Assembly: GCF_011604685.1 (NCBI RefSeq)
Contig: NZ_CP050063.1
Coordinates: 5,986,001-6,050,000 of the forward strand
DNA: 64,000 nt
Origin: Spirosoma aureum
GTDB taxonomy: Bacteria > Bacteroidota > Bacteroidia > Cytophagales > Spirosomataceae
Direction: 5' to 3'
The notes beneath the pieces were generated by a model, which was not told the origin of the DNA, did not search any database, and saw only the letters and a list, made by a program, of their open reading frames with translations. Position numbers and translations under genes: made by a program. Shown here one piece after another: positions 1 to 9,094 of this stretch (positions are counted from its first letter, which is position 1; the number at the start of each line of letters is the position of its first letter).

Positions 1-191
1 AAACCGTAGTCCGGCCAGTCTATCCGGCTTTCATGTCACAGAATACGCCCTAAAGATGTACTAGATAACGAAGTTGTGCGTTACTAAAATGCACGGACTA
101 TCTACCCTTGCTGACTGTTACGGACTTTATAGAACGGCAACTTTCAGTAAGGGTAGCGTCTTTTTGTATACTTACGACAACTCTCTATACA

Positions 192-587
192 ATGTTGGGC
201 TATCATTGGACTGCACTTTGTCTGGCCATGCTTACGCTTGCAAGCAGATATACCTCGTATGCGCAGGCAAAAAAACAGGAAAATTCTTTTCCTACCTACC
301 AACAGATCAAGCCTAAAGATTCGGAGATTATCGATCAGGTATCTCCGCCGAGTCCGTCAACAATATATAGCCGGATTATCAATACCAGTTCGGCTCGGTT
401 TCCCCTGAATTTATTTGATTATCCCGACGGAACGGTAACGTATTACCTGAATGATCAGCCAACAACCGATGTCAAATACGTTAAAGAAGTACTCAAAAAT
501 AAAAGTATTTCTGTTGAAACGATTTCGATAGATCGGCCTACCGAAGATGGGAAACGAATAATCAGAATACGGTATGAAGCGCTTTGA
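192..587 (+). CDS. Small secreted protein of unknown function
   Basis: The reading frame opens at 108, but the ATG at 192 is preferred because it gives a 131-residue protein whose first 25 or so residues form a signal peptide ending in a Tyr-Ala-Gln-Ala cleavage-like site. The mature part starts polar and Pro/Ser-rich. It ends in a compact segment (about residues 70-131) with alternating charged and hydrophobic residues and the pattern KYVKEVLKNKSISVETISID, which looks like a small alpha/beta fold. I do not recognise a family. It stands alone: no gene is clear upstream in the window, and the next gene (slyD-like) is convergent. Export to the periplasm or outer membrane is inferred from the signal peptide only. 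Confidence 0.6.
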   Translation: MLGYHWTALCLAMLTLASRYTSYAQAKKQENSFPTYQQIKPKDSEIIDQVSPPSPSTIYSRIINTSSARFPLNLFDYPDGTVTYYLNDQPTTDVKYVKEVLKNKSISVETISIDRPTEDGKRIIRIRYEAL

Positions 588-635
588 GTAGGGTGAATTC
601 TCTGGATTACCAGCAGGTACATTCCTACAAAAAAA

Positions 636-684
636 GTGGTTTGTGGGTCGCCTACTCCTACGAATAAGGCGAACCACAAACCAC
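636..684 (-). terminator. Hairpin terminator between convergent genes
   Basis: Arms beginning GTGGTTTGTGG and ending CCACAAACCAC form a long stem with one or two bulges around a loop near 655-665. The A-run at 629-635 becomes a T-run on the minus strand, so it best serves the FKBP gene ending at 706. It may also stop the small secreted-protein gene on the plus strand. Confidence 0.7.
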
Positions 685-705
685 AGACAATCAGCTTTCT
701 ACCGA

Positions 706-1173
706 TTAATGATGCCCACCGGGACCATGAACGTGTCCATGCGCCAGTTCGTCAGGGGTAGCGTCGCGTACCTCTACGACTTCAACGTCGAAATGCAGAT
801 TCTGGTCGGCCAATGGGTGGTTGCCATCAACGGTCACCGTTTCAGGTCCTACCTGTGTTACGGTGATCAATTCGCCCTGATTGGTCTCAAACTGCATCCC
901 AACTTCTATTTTCTGGCCACCAAACGCTTTGATTGGAACCTCCTGAATAAGTTGGGGATTTCGTTTGCCATAGCCCTTTTCAGGAGCTACATCTATTTTT
1001 GCTTTGTCGCCTTTGGCTTTTCCTTCCAGCCCTTCTTCCATTCCTGGAATCAGGTTACCCTTGCCATGAAGGTAATAGAGCGGGTCACGTTCCTGGCTCG
1101 AATCCAGGATGTTGCCTGCATCATCACGGAGGGTATAGTGGATGGCGGCTACTTTATGTTTCGAGATCTGCAT
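706..1173 (-). CDS. SlyD-like FKBP-type peptidyl-prolyl isomerase
   Basis: A 155-residue protein from the ATG at 1173; an upstream in-frame extension to 1272 adds a non-conserved, poorly coding leader and is rejected. The split FKBP domain (about residues 1-70 and 120-145) is interrupted by an insert-in-flap domain (about 75-120), as in SlyD. Typical motifs are visible: LIPGMEEGLEGKAKGDK, then DGNHPLADQNLHFDVEV. The C-terminus is a short His-rich tail (HGHVHGPGGHH), the metal-binding feature of SlyD-type proteins, though shorter than in E. coli. Expected role: cytosolic prolyl isomerase and chaperone, with possible nickel or zinc binding. It has no signal peptide and is monocistronic, with its own terminator downstream. 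Confidence 0.92.
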   Translation of the reverse strand: MQISKHKVAAIHYTLRDDAGNILDSSQERDPLYYLHGKGNLIPGMEEGLEGKAKGDKAKIDVAPEKGYGKRNPQLIQEVPIKAFGGQKIEVGMQFETNQGELITVTQVGPETVTVDGNHPLADQNLHFDVEVVEVRDATPDELAHGHVHGPGGHH

Positions 1174-1578
1174 AATAATTAGCGTTCGATTGGTTTTTGG
1201 TAAGAAACAATCGAAACACAAAGTTGGCCTTTCCCATCGAAAATAAATTAACAATCGGGAAAGAATTGTCAATCAATGCATTTGTCTATCCACATATACC
1301 CATTCTCCTTACACGGACATAGGCGCTGCAGAGTGGTACTTCTCATCAGTAAAGATTTTGACTTAGACAGGCAACTGTTTTACTTATCAGAACAACAGCA
1401 TCCAACTTTTTAACTCTTTATCAGAAAGCCGGGCTGTGCTTTCCCTCAATTTTTATCCCATTAAATACCGTTTACGAAACATTTTTTCGAAAAGGTCGTT
1501 CACCTGAAACCGATGTGTGTGGCATCGGGGCTTATTCAATCGAATAAGTCGATTTGTATTCACCATTTATACTCGACT
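1174..1578. other. Divergent intergenic region (405 bp)
   Basis: This region separates the minus-strand FKBP gene from the plus-strand FAS1 gene and should hold both promoters. A small perfect hairpin (arms CTTATTC and GAATAAG, 1531-1548) lies about 30 bases before the FAS1 start and would sit in its 5' leader. I see no coding sequence or RNA gene here. Confidence 0.5.
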
Positions 1579-2181
1579 ATGACAACGAAATCGTGTTTCG
1601 GCTGGGCGATGGGATTCGCCCTACTTATTGGGGTTAATACAACAATTACAGCTCAGGATCAGAATACGGCGGCTCAGCCTACTGCTGCGGCAACCAGTAC
1701 GATGGGGATGCCCGGAGCAAACTTAAAATCGGGGGTTTCGACCGGTAAAGATCTGGCGATCAGTGCCGCAAAATCGGCCGACCATACCATTTTATTTCGG
1801 GCATTGCGCGTATCGGGCCTGACCGAACAGGCTAGTAGTAAAGGCCCATTCACGGTGTTTGCCCCAACCAATGAGGCTTTCAATAAATTGCCGGAAGGCA
1901 CTGTAGATGGACTTCTGCAACCAGCGGCTAAAGGAAAACTAGTCAAACTATTAGCGTATCACGTTGTAAAAGGCAAGTTAACCTCCGATCAGTTGCAGGA
2001 TGGTCAGAAGCTCAAAACAGTAACGGGTGGCACACTAACCGTTGGTAAACAGGGCGATACAGTTACCATTACCGATGGGGCAGGTAACACCGCGACCGTT
2101 AACGCGGCCGATGTTGAAACCACAAACGGAATCGTTCATTCAATTGATACAGTGCTGATGCCCGCAGAAGGAGGCAAATAG
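1579..2181 (+). CDS. Secreted single-FAS1 (fasciclin) domain protein
   Basis: A 200-residue protein from the ATG at 1579, which starts an obvious signal peptide (about residues 1-28). After an Ala/Thr-rich linker, one FAS1 domain spans about residues 55-197. The two conserved FAS1 stretches are present: GPFTVFAPTNEAFNKLP and, at the end, NGIVHSIDTVLMP, with the YHVVKG motif between them. FAS1 domains mediate adhesion or cell-surface interactions. In Bacteroidota such short secreted forms are common and mostly uncharacterised. A strong hairpin terminator follows, so it is probably transcribed alone. A second, two-domain FAS1 lipoprotein lies at 41926. Confidence 0.9.
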   Translation: MTTKSCFGWAMGFALLIGVNTTITAQDQNTAAQPTAAATSTMGMPGANLKSGVSTGKDLAISAAKSADHTILFRALRVSGLTEQASSKGPFTVFAPTNEAFNKLPEGTVDGLLQPAAKGKLVKLLAYHVVKGKLTSDQLQDGQKLKTVTGGTLTVGKQGDTVTITDGAGNTATVNAADVETTNGIVHSIDTVLMPAEGGK

Positions 2182-2203
2182 ACAAAAAATCTTTAGTAGC
2201 ACA

Positions 2204-2242
2204 CAAAATCCGCCAGTTCGATTACCGAATTGGCGGATTTTG
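2204..2242 (+). terminator. Hairpin terminator after the FAS1 gene
   Basis: The two 17-base arms (CAAAATCCGCCAGTTCG and CGAATTGGCGGATTTTG) differ only by one position that can form G-U, with a five-base loop. The stem ends in a T-rich stretch, and it begins 22 bases after the stop codon. Confidence 0.85.
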
Positions 2243-2337
2243 TCTATCTATACCAACCGAACAATATCGAGAATCGTCGGTTATCTAATTGAAAAACGGC
2301 TGTTGATAGGAGCCCCAAACCACGAAAGGAGGACGTA

Positions 2338-2583
2338 ATGGAAAGTGAAGAAAAAGAAGATCTGATTCGTGCAAAACAAGCTATTTCGCCCGCAGGACTG
2401 GCTAACCAGTCGGCAGAGGGAACCAGTGGACCCGGCAGTCAGATAGACGCAGAAGAGCTGCCTGCCGATCAGTTGGAAGATGACTATATGGATGGTGACG
2501 AACCGGGATCTAATCTGCGAATTCGGCATCCAAACCGGAATCCAAATCCTAAGCCTGACATTGATAAGCCAGCCTATAGTTAG
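2338..2583 (+). CDS. Small acidic protein of unknown function
   Basis: An 81-residue protein with a good AAAGGAGG ribosome-binding site eight bases before the ATG, rare in this window and strong support for translation. It has no signal peptide or membrane segment. The sequence is very acidic in the first two thirds (Glu/Asp clusters around residues 2-9 and 40-58) and ends in an Asn/Pro/Arg-rich tail (RHPNRNPNPKPDID). It looks largely disordered. A perfect hairpin terminator follows, so it is a self-contained transcription unit between the FAS1 and L,D-transpeptidase genes. Function unknown. Confidence 0.7.
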   Translation: MESEEKEDLIRAKQAISPAGLANQSAEGTSGPGSQIDAEELPADQLEDDYMDGDEPGSNLRIRHPNRNPNPKPDIDKPAYS

Positions 2584-2610
2584 TGGTTGAGGGATCAACA
2601 AAATTCGCTC

Positions 2611-2652
2611 AAAAAACGCTTTTATCAGGTCCATCCGATAAAAGCGTTTTTT
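2611..2652 (+). terminator. Perfect hairpin terminator
   Basis: Sixteen-base perfect arms (AAAAAACGCTTTTATC and its complement) surround a ten-base loop and end in six T residues. It lies 28 bases after the stop of the small acidic protein. The symmetrical A and T runs could stop transcription from both sides. Confidence 0.9.
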
Positions 2653-2722
2653 GCTTTAGACCGAATACACACAACCTAAGCGGGCATTTCGGTGTTTATT
2701 GTGAATATACACTCAACGAAAA

Positions 2723-3937
2723 ATGGATAAACGTAAAATATGGATTGGGGTGGCCATTCTGGCCGGATTAGTGATCGTATTCTTTGTCGGTCGCCAGGTG
2801 ATTAACTGGCAGAAGACAAAACAGGAAGAGAAACAAAACCGGGAGCAGGCTTTGCGTCAGCTTAAGCAGGCAAAGCAAACTTTGCACCAGGTTTGCCAAT
2901 ATGCCGACTCAGTGGGCATCGATACGAGCCGCTTCACGATCAGTACCACCACTTCTAAAGATGATATTACTGAAAAAATCGCCCAGTTAGTCATGGAAAC
3001 ACGGTATGGCAAGAAGCCATCCCGGATAGAATTTAGTGGCCTTCCGGAAGCCGTTGATTCATCGTGGTCCGAGAAGATCAGTACGACCTTCTCGCCCGCA
3101 GCCATTACCGATGTAGCTTCCTTTTCTCCGTATAATCAGTTAGTGAAGCATTATAACCGATTACGAAATCGGACAAAAGCAAGTCCTGGCGTTGCCGATT
3201 CGCTTCGGTTGATCCGGCAAACGCTCAATTTTTACCGCTATATTAATCGGTTCGACCCCGAAAAATTTGTGGTAGTTAATATTCCGGCAGGCGAACTGAA
3301 CGTGTTTGATCGAAGTGGGAAACGGTTTTTACCCATGAAAGTCATTACGGGCAAAAAAGATAAGCGAACGCCCTGTATGACAACGTACATTAAAGACATC
3401 GTTGCCTATCCCTACTGGAATGTTCCGAAAAGTATTGCGATCAACGAAATGCTTCCCAAAATCAGGAAAAACCTGGCCTTCCTGAACAATCAGAATTTAC
3501 AGGTACTCGACAGTCGTAACCGTGAAGTAGATCCCGAAGAAATTGACTGGGAAAGCCTGTCTGAGACAAATTTTCCGTACCGGATCCGGCAGGCATCGGG
3601 TTGCGAGAATTCGTTGGGGCTGATTAAATTCGATCTGGAAAATCCGCTGGCCATTTACCTCCACGATACCAATGGCCGCGACATGTTCACCCTCACTGCC
3701 GATCGCTGGCGGAGTCATGGCTGCGTACGTGTGCAAAAGCCCGTCGAGCTAGCCAACTTCGTGCTCGGCAAACAAACATTCGATGCCGGTTTCATGAACC
3801 GCTGCCTGATCGATCAAAAGCCGCAGACGCTGGCCATTCCTAAACGGTTTCCGGTTTTCATCACCTACAACATTGCGGATGTCGATGCAGCGGGGCAATT
3901 ACACTTTTATAACGATGTGTATGGGCTTGGTAAGTGA
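2723..3937 (+). CDS. L,D-transpeptidase, YkuD domain, membrane-anchored
   Basis: A 404-residue protein. Residues 7-25 form an N-terminal membrane anchor, followed by a Lys/Gln/Glu-rich, probably coiled-coil stretch (about 28-60) and an uncharacterised linker. The YkuD catalytic domain occupies about residues 190-355. The active-site signature is intact: His332-Gly-Cys334-Val-Arg336 within SHGCVRVQ, with an upstream YLHDTNG motif supplying the other conserved histidine. Family knowledge: such enzymes form 3-3 cross-links in peptidoglycan or attach proteins to it, using the cysteine as nucleophile in the periplasm. It is larger than minimal YkuD enzymes and resembles the YcbB/LdtD class in size. 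A second, different L,D-transpeptidase family member is at 11161. Confidence 0.88.
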   Translation: MDKRKIWIGVAILAGLVIVFFVGRQVINWQKTKQEEKQNREQALRQLKQAKQTLHQVCQYADSVGIDTSRFTISTTTSKDDITEKIAQLVMETRYGKKPSRIEFSGLPEAVDSSWSEKISTTFSPAAITDVASFSPYNQLVKHYNRLRNRTKASPGVADSLRLIRQTLNFYRYINRFDPEKFVVVNIPAGELNVFDRSGKRFLPMKVITGKKDKRTPCMTTYIKDIVAYPYWNVPKSIAINEMLPKIRKNLAFLNNQNLQVLDSRNREVDPEEIDWESLSETNFPYRIRQASGCENSLGLIKFDLENPLAIYLHDTNGRDMFTLTADRWRSHGCVRVQKPVELANFVLGKQTFDAGFMNRCLIDQKPQTLAIPKRFPVFITYNIADVDAAGQLHFYNDVYGLGK

Positions 3938-4033
3938 ATTGGCTGAATTTATGCATTGAGTTATCGGAAGGCATTGATTTTGTTCAGGATTCGATAGTAC
4001 TTTAGCATTACAATCTGCTTCGCATCGCTGAAC

Positions 4034-4579
4034 GTGAAAAAATTAGTTTCGTTTGGGTTGTTCTTCCTGCTACTCTGTCATACGCTGGCGCACGTTATTG
4101 CGGGCCTGAGCGCATGGTGGCAGGAAGAACATGACCTATCGACTCGTTTGCAGGTTTATCGATCGGTGGATAGCATCGTCGAATTTCAGATTCCTCTGGT
4201 TAACAAAACCGACGGTACCGTAATTGTCCGTACGACCGAAGATGGTTTTAATTACCGTGGTCATTATTACAATGTCGTGAGTCTGGAAGTGCAGGGAGAC
4301 ACCCTGCACATTGCTGGTTTGGAATCGACCAGCCGTTCGTTCTGGCAGGATGATCTGCTGACGTTTGTAAATCATCATCTGACCTCGGTGCCCGCTACCG
4401 GTGGGAAAGCCAGCCAACTCTTAAAGCTTTTACTTAAAGAATACTCACCCAGCCCACGTACGGTCCTTCATTTTCTGTTTTTATCCTGGCGTGAATCAAT
4501 CCGGATTCCTGATACGCCTTTAGTTTTCTCGACTCGCTCTGAGCCGATTTACTCTCCCCCACCCGAACTGACCGCCTGA
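4034..4579 (+). CDS. Predicted exported protein of unknown function
   Basis: A 181-residue protein with an N-terminal hydrophobic segment (about residues 4-26) that may be a signal peptide or anchor. The interior (about 35-105) is beta-rich with repeated polar/aromatic alternation (FNYRGHYYNVVSLEVQGDT). The C-terminal part has a hydrophobic stretch near 140-152 (VLHFLFLSWR) and a Pro-rich end. I do not recognise a family. It lies upstream of, and in the same direction as, the TonB-dependent receptor at 4995, but 415 bases separate them, so co-transcription is uncertain. Small exported proteins just ahead of TonB receptors are common in Bacteroidota and may be accessory to them (inference). 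Confidence 0.6.
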   Translation: MKKLVSFGLFFLLLCHTLAHVIAGLSAWWQEEHDLSTRLQVYRSVDSIVEFQIPLVNKTDGTVIVRTTEDGFNYRGHYYNVVSLEVQGDTLHIAGLESTSRSFWQDDLLTFVNHHLTSVPATGGKASQLLKLLLKEYSPSPRTVLHFLFLSWRESIRIPDTPLVFSTRSEPIYSPPPELTA

Positions 4580-4994
4580 CGGCCGGTTACAGGTATGAAT
4601 AAGTAGGCTAATCTGTCTAGGCGGATGAGTCATGTTCATGTACGTATCTAAATCGACAACGAATGCCTGCTTTTTCTGACTTTGCTTTATTGCTTGTATG
4701 GCTTCTGGTCAAACAGACTCTTTGCCAGCTATGGGCTGTACCTATCATGCCGGTTCGTTAACAACTCAGCTATCCATTGCCAGTTTATCGTGTTCTGATA
4801 AATCGGACAATCGGGGTTGTTCGTCATTTCCTTCTCTTTCGTTTTCACATCTACTCCGGATTAGGGCTCAATGTCCGATCAAATCCGCATTGGCTACGCA
4901 TATGCATTAGTCAGTGATTGTATGCTGGGTCTGGTAAAGACATACCTAATTGGTTCGTTGCACTGTAGCCCATAAATACTTACTCCCATACTTC
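4580..4994 (+). other. Intergenic region before the TonB receptor (415 bp)
   Basis: I cannot support a gene here. The longest frames (4698-4910, 70 residues; 4871-4975, 34 residues) have low-complexity Ser/Cys-rich or unremarkable products and no ribosome-binding site. The shorter one ends 19 bases before the receptor start and could at most be a leader peptide. No strong inverted repeat was seen. It presumably holds the receptor promoter. Confidence 0.4.
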
Positions 4995-7778
4995 ATGAAA
5001 TCTCTTTATATAAACCTATTGTTTTTGCTGTTTCTCAGTGGGCTGACACCATCTGCCCTGGCCCAGACAGCAGCACTTCATGGCTCTATTACCGATGCCG
5101 AAACTGGAAAACCGCTGGCGGGAGCAAGCATTATCCTTAAAGGCAGTAAGCGTGGGGCCGTTACGGATGACCTGGGCCGATTCAGTTTGCCCAGTTCCGA
5201 TGTGAACGGGCGGCTTCTTATCGTATCGATGATTGGTTACGAAAGGCAGGAAGTTTTGATCCCGGCAAACCAATCGCTGACGGTTCGGCTACGCTCTTCG
5301 TCTGAATTGCTCGACCAGGTCGTTGTAGCAGCATCGCGGGTTGAAGAAAGTAGCCTGCGCTCGCCGGTAAGTATCGAAAAACTCGATTCCCGTGCTATCC
5401 GGCAGTCGCCTTCGGCCAACTACTTTGAAGCGCTTAACAATGTGAAGGGTGTGGATATGGTTACCAGCGGACTGACGTATCGCCAGATCAACACACGGGG
5501 CTTCAACTCGACGGGCAATAGCCGGTTTCTCCAACTGGTAGATGGAGTCGATAACCAGTCACCGGGGCTGGGCTTCTCGGTAGGCAACCTGTTTGGCGTG
5601 TCAGATCTAGATGTGGAATCGGCCGAATTGATTCCAGGGGCAGCCTCTGCCCTGTATGGCCCGGTAGCGTTCAATGGTCTGTTGTATACGAAAACCAAAA
5701 ATCCTTTTGATTATCAAGGGCTAAGCGTACAGCAGAAAACAGGGATCAATCATGTAGCCGATCCAACTGGCGATGGCGCAAAACTCTTCTCAGAAACATC
5801 GGTACGTTATGCCAAAGCATTTGGCAACAGGTTTGCGTTTAAACTGAATGCATCCTACCTCAAAGGTCGCGACTGGTATGCAGCCGACTACACCGACATC
5901 GATCCAAATACCAGTCCCGATAAGCGCGGCCCAACAAACCCAGGCCGAAATGCGCTGAATATTTATGGGGATGAAGTAGCGCAAACGCTACCGGGCATCG
6001 GTCGCGTTTCGCGAACAGGTTATGAAGAGCGCAATTTAACTACGTACGATGTTTATAGTCTGAAATTGAATGGCGCTCTTCATTGCCGGATTACGCCTAC
6101 TGTCGAAGCCATTTATGCACTAAATGTGAATCAGGGAACGGCCAATTATACGGGTAGTAGCCGGTTTATGCTTAATGATTTCCGGTTAACGCAGCATCGC
6201 TTGGAACTACGTGGCAAAAACTTTTTCATTCGGGCGTACTCAACTGCCGAGAACTCGAATAACTCCTATAATACGCGTTCACTGGGCCAACTCATCAACC
6301 GCGCATGGGTGCGTGATCTGAGCGGCAACGTGGTTTCGCCCGACAAAGCCGACGCCACCTGGTTTGAGCGTTATGGCGCAGCTTATGGTGGAAAAGTGGA
6401 AGGCGTTACCGCTCAGAGTAACGATGCCGCCCGCACATTTGCCGATCAGGGACGATTCACCCCCGGTTCCGCCGATTTTGACCGGGAAAAAGACAAATAC
6501 ATTCACATTGCCGGATTACAAGGAGCAGGAGTTCTCAGTCAGAGCAAATTATACCATGTCGAAGGCCTATATGACTTCACCCCACATGTCAGGGTTGTGA
6601 ATTTACAGGGCGGTGGTAATCTGCGCTATTACGCAATGGAAACCAACGGGACACTCTTCGATGACATAGTCAATAAGGTGCGGGTGTCGGAGTATGGTGC
6701 GTTTCTACAGGTGGCTAAAACGATCCTGAACGATAAACTGAAACTTACGCTATCGGGGCGCTACGACAAAAATCAGAATTTCGCCGGAAACTTTACCCCA
6801 AGAGCGTCGGCGGTGTTCTCACCGAACGATGCGCATCATTTTCGGGCCAGTTACCAGACCGGATTCCGGAACCCTACTGTACCTGATCAGTTTATTAAAT
6901 TGAACGTCGGTCCGATCATTATTCTGGGCGGGGCCCCGGCAAACTCGGCAGGTCTGGGTGCCTATGAAAACTCATTTACATCGTCATCTGTGGGTGATTT
7001 TGGCGCTGCGTTCGGGCAGGATCTGGCCGCAGGTACCCCTTTCCCACAAGCCGTTGCCAAAAATAAAGATAAGCTGGTGAAGTCGAACGTACCTTACATT
7101 CGCCCTGAACAGTCGCAGGCTTTTGAAATAGGGTATAAAGGATTGCTAACGCCCCGTTTATTGATCGATCTGAGTTATTACCATGGTCAATACCGAAATT
7201 TCCTTATAAATCAGGTGGTTATCAGCCCCAAAAGTCCGGTACTTCTGGCCGATGGCAGTATCAATCCGGCCGCAGCCTCCGATGTACTGACCACAGCGAA
7301 CCGGCAGGCTTATCAACTTTATACCAATGCGGCCGACCGCGTTTCGACAGAAGGAGCCAGTGCCGGATTGACAGCCACGCTAAATCGCGGTTATCTTCTG
7401 AATATCAATGCGACCTGGGCGCAATTCAATATTCTGGATGCCAATCCAAACAATATTCCGGCTTTTAATACGCCCCGTTTCAAAGCCAATGCGGTTTTGA
7501 GCAATGATCGTTTGACCGATCGTGTAGGTTTCAGTGTGGCCTGGCACTGGCAGGAAGCTTTCGACTGGTATGGCACATTTACTGAAAATCGACCGGGTCG
7601 AATTCCATCCTATTCATTGCTCGACGCACAGGTTAGCTATCGACTACCGTCTTTAAAAACAACCCTGAAACTTGGGGCCAGTAATCTGGCAAACAATTAC
7701 GTTGTACAGGCGTATGGTTCATCAGCCGTGGGCGGACTCTACTACCTGACGCTCTCTTTCGATGAATTAATGCATTGA
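4995..7778 (+). CDS. TonB-dependent receptor with carboxypeptidase-like N-terminal domain
   Basis: A 927-residue protein from the ATG at 4995, which begins the signal peptide (about residues 1-24); the earlier in-frame start at 4950 only adds a leader. Domains in order: a CarboxypepD_reg-like domain (about 25-108, ITDAETGKPLAGASIILKGS), a TonB-box/linker, a plug domain (about 120-235, with LVDGVDNQSPGLG and GAASALYGP), and a beta-barrel to the C-terminus, which ends in an aromatic residue pattern (YYLTLSFDEL). It should import a substrate across the outer membrane using TonB energy. There is no SusD partner, so a siderophore, vitamin or small organic ligand is as likely as a glycan. The substrate is unknown. 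An MFS carrier lies downstream behind a terminator. Confidence 0.9.
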   Translation: MKSLYINLLFLLFLSGLTPSALAQTAALHGSITDAETGKPLAGASIILKGSKRGAVTDDLGRFSLPSSDVNGRLLIVSMIGYERQEVLIPANQSLTVRLRSSSELLDQVVVAASRVEESSLRSPVSIEKLDSRAIRQSPSANYFEALNNVKGVDMVTSGLTYRQINTRGFNSTGNSRFLQLVDGVDNQSPGLGFSVGNLFGVSDLDVESAELIPGAASALYGPVAFNGLLYTKTKNPFDYQGLSVQQKTGINHVADPTGDGAKLFSETSVRYAKAFGNRFAFKLNASYLKGRDWYAADYTDIDPNTSPDKRGPTNPGRNALNIYGDEVAQTLPGIGRVSRTGYEERNLTTYDVYSLKLNGALHCRITPTVEAIYALNVNQGTANYTGSSRFMLNDFRLTQHRLELRGKNFFIRAYSTAENSNNSYNTRSLGQLINRAWVRDLSGNVVSPDKADATWFERYGAAYGGKVEGVTAQSNDAARTFADQGRFTPGSADFDREKDKYIHIAGLQGAGVLSQSKLYHVEGLYDFTPHVRVVNLQGGGNLRYYAMETNGTLFDDIVNKVRVSEYGAFLQVAKTILNDKLKLTLSGRYDKNQNFAGNFTPRASAVFSPNDAHHFRASYQTGFRNPTVPDQFIKLNVGPIIILGGAPANSAGLGAYENSFTSSSVGDFGAAFGQDLAAGTPFPQAVAKNKDKLVKSNVPYIRPEQSQAFEIGYKGLLTPRLLIDLSYYHGQYRNFLINQVVISPKSPVLLADGSINPAAASDVLTTANRQAYQLYTNAADRVSTEGASAGLTATLNRGYLLNINATWAQFNILDANPNNIPAFNTPRFKANAVLSNDRLTDRVGFSVAWHWQEAFDWYGTFTENRPGRIPSYSLLDAQVSYRLPSLKTTLKLGASNLANNYVVQAYGSSAVGGLYYLTLSFDELMH

Positions 7779-7790
7779 TATAAAATAAAT

Positions 7791-7822
7791 TATGGCTTGC
7801 CAATCCGGATTGGCAAGCCATA
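7791..7822 (+). terminator. Hairpin terminator after the TonB receptor
   Basis: Perfect 14-base arms (TATGGCTTGCCAAT and complement) surround a four-base loop 12 bases after the receptor stop. There is no strong T-run, so it may be a partial terminator or a processing site before the MFS gene. Confidence 0.65.
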
Positions 7823-7855
7823 ACAAAATACCATATACCGAAAATTAGAAACCTC

Positions 7856-9070
7856 ATGGATGAAGTACTTACATCTTCCCGCCAAACTATTACCGACCAG
7901 ACCAACTGGTTTGCGTTTGGGCTTTGCTTCGGATGTTACGTGATGGGTGGTACCGTTTCAACACTGTTATCGGTGTTTCTGCCAGTTATTCTGCCCGAAT
8001 TTGGGGCTAATGCCTCGTCGGGTGCAGTGCTTAATGCTGCTTTTCTATATGGATGGGTAGGTGGTGGATTGGGTTTTGGCCTGGTTGCCGACCGTATAGG
8101 GCGGGTTCGGTCCTTAACGATAGCCACTGCTTTAGTCGGTTTTTTTACGCTACTGTGTGTATGGGCAAGTAGCTGGCCAATGATGGCTGCCTTCCGGTTT
8201 ATGGCTGGTATGGGTGTGGGTGGCGTATTGGTAATAACGACAATCTATCTGTCAGAAATCTGGCCAGAACGTGGTCGTGCAGTAATACTTGGGTTATTGG
8301 CGATGTCGTTTCCGGTTGGTATCGTTCTGGCGGGCAGTATGAATTTGCTGTTTGCCCAGTGGCGAACGGCCTTCTGGCTGGGTGTGATTCCACTCGTGTT
8401 AGCTCTGCTAGTGGCACAACTTTTGCCAGAATCCCGTCATTGGCAAGCAACCAGAAGTACCGGAAAATCGAGTACGCAATCGCTCTGGCAACCTCAATAT
8501 CGCCTTAATTTAGTACAGGGTTCGCTTATTTTCAGCGCTGTACTGATTGGTTTATGGGCGGTTTTTTCGTGGACTCCATCCTGGATACAAACCCTTTTTG
8601 TGACTGATGCCGATGCGCGACAGGCTCGTGGCATAACCATGATGCTGTTTGGTATAGGGGGAATTCTGGGAGGTGCTGTCTCCGGGCTCTTAGTCAATAA
8701 ACTAGGGATGCGAACTACATTGCTGGGTACATTTGCCTGTTGCCTGTTTGCCTGCTGGTTGTTATTTGGCACGAATCAGACGTTTTCGCCCCTAATTTAT
8801 GCAGAAACGGCGCTCCTCTCGCTCTGTTTTGGCGTGAGCCAGGGTACATTATCAAGCTTTGTGCCTCTCCTGTTTCCAATTGCCATTCGGGCAACTGCCT
8901 CAGGCTTCAGTTTTAACGTTGGTCGGGTACTGACAGCAACTGGTGTATTTTTTGTTGGTTCGCTGGTTGCCGTTTTTGGCGGCCTGGGGAACGCCTTGCT
9001 TTTCTTCTCATTAACGTTTGCACTGGCATTTACCGTGACCTGGTTTAGCCGCCGAGCAACATCTGTTTGA
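7856..9070 (+). CDS. MFS transporter, aromatic-acid/sugar-porter-like
   Basis: A 404-residue integral membrane protein with 12 predicted transmembrane segments. The MFS signature between helices 2 and 3 is clear (GLVADRIGRVRSLT, about residues 75-88), and a related motif occurs in the second half (GLLVNKLGMRTTL, about 281-293). A PESR motif after helix 6 (LLPESRHWQ) is typical of the sugar-porter and aromatic-acid:proton-symporter branches. It probably moves a small organic acid or sugar across the inner membrane. The AhpD-like gene starts 24 bases after its stop, so the two are likely an operon. The TonB receptor just upstream could supply the same substrate across the outer membrane, but nothing in the sequence names it. 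Confidence 0.85.
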   Translation: MDEVLTSSRQTITDQTNWFAFGLCFGCYVMGGTVSTLLSVFLPVILPEFGANASSGAVLNAAFLYGWVGGGLGFGLVADRIGRVRSLTIATALVGFFTLLCVWASSWPMMAAFRFMAGMGVGGVLVITTIYLSEIWPERGRAVILGLLAMSFPVGIVLAGSMNLLFAQWRTAFWLGVIPLVLALLVAQLLPESRHWQATRSTGKSSTQSLWQPQYRLNLVQGSLIFSAVLIGLWAVFSWTPSWIQTLFVTDADARQARGITMMLFGIGGILGGAVSGLLVNKLGMRTTLLGTFACCLFACWLLFGTNQTFSPLIYAETALLSLCFGVSQGTLSSFVPLLFPIAIRATASGFSFNVGRVLTATGVFFVGSLVAVFGGLGNALLFFSLTFALAFTVTWFSRRATSV

Positions 9071-9094
9071 TTTCTACGCAAAAAAATAAATCAA

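Noticed and set aside
2..64. A short open frame at the left edge that could be the end of an upstream gene
   Set aside because: Two frames remain open to nearby stops (64 and 53) and neither is long enough to judge.
4698..4910. 70-codon frame before the TonB receptor
   Set aside because: Low-complexity Ser/Cys-rich product, no ribosome-binding site, no family look.
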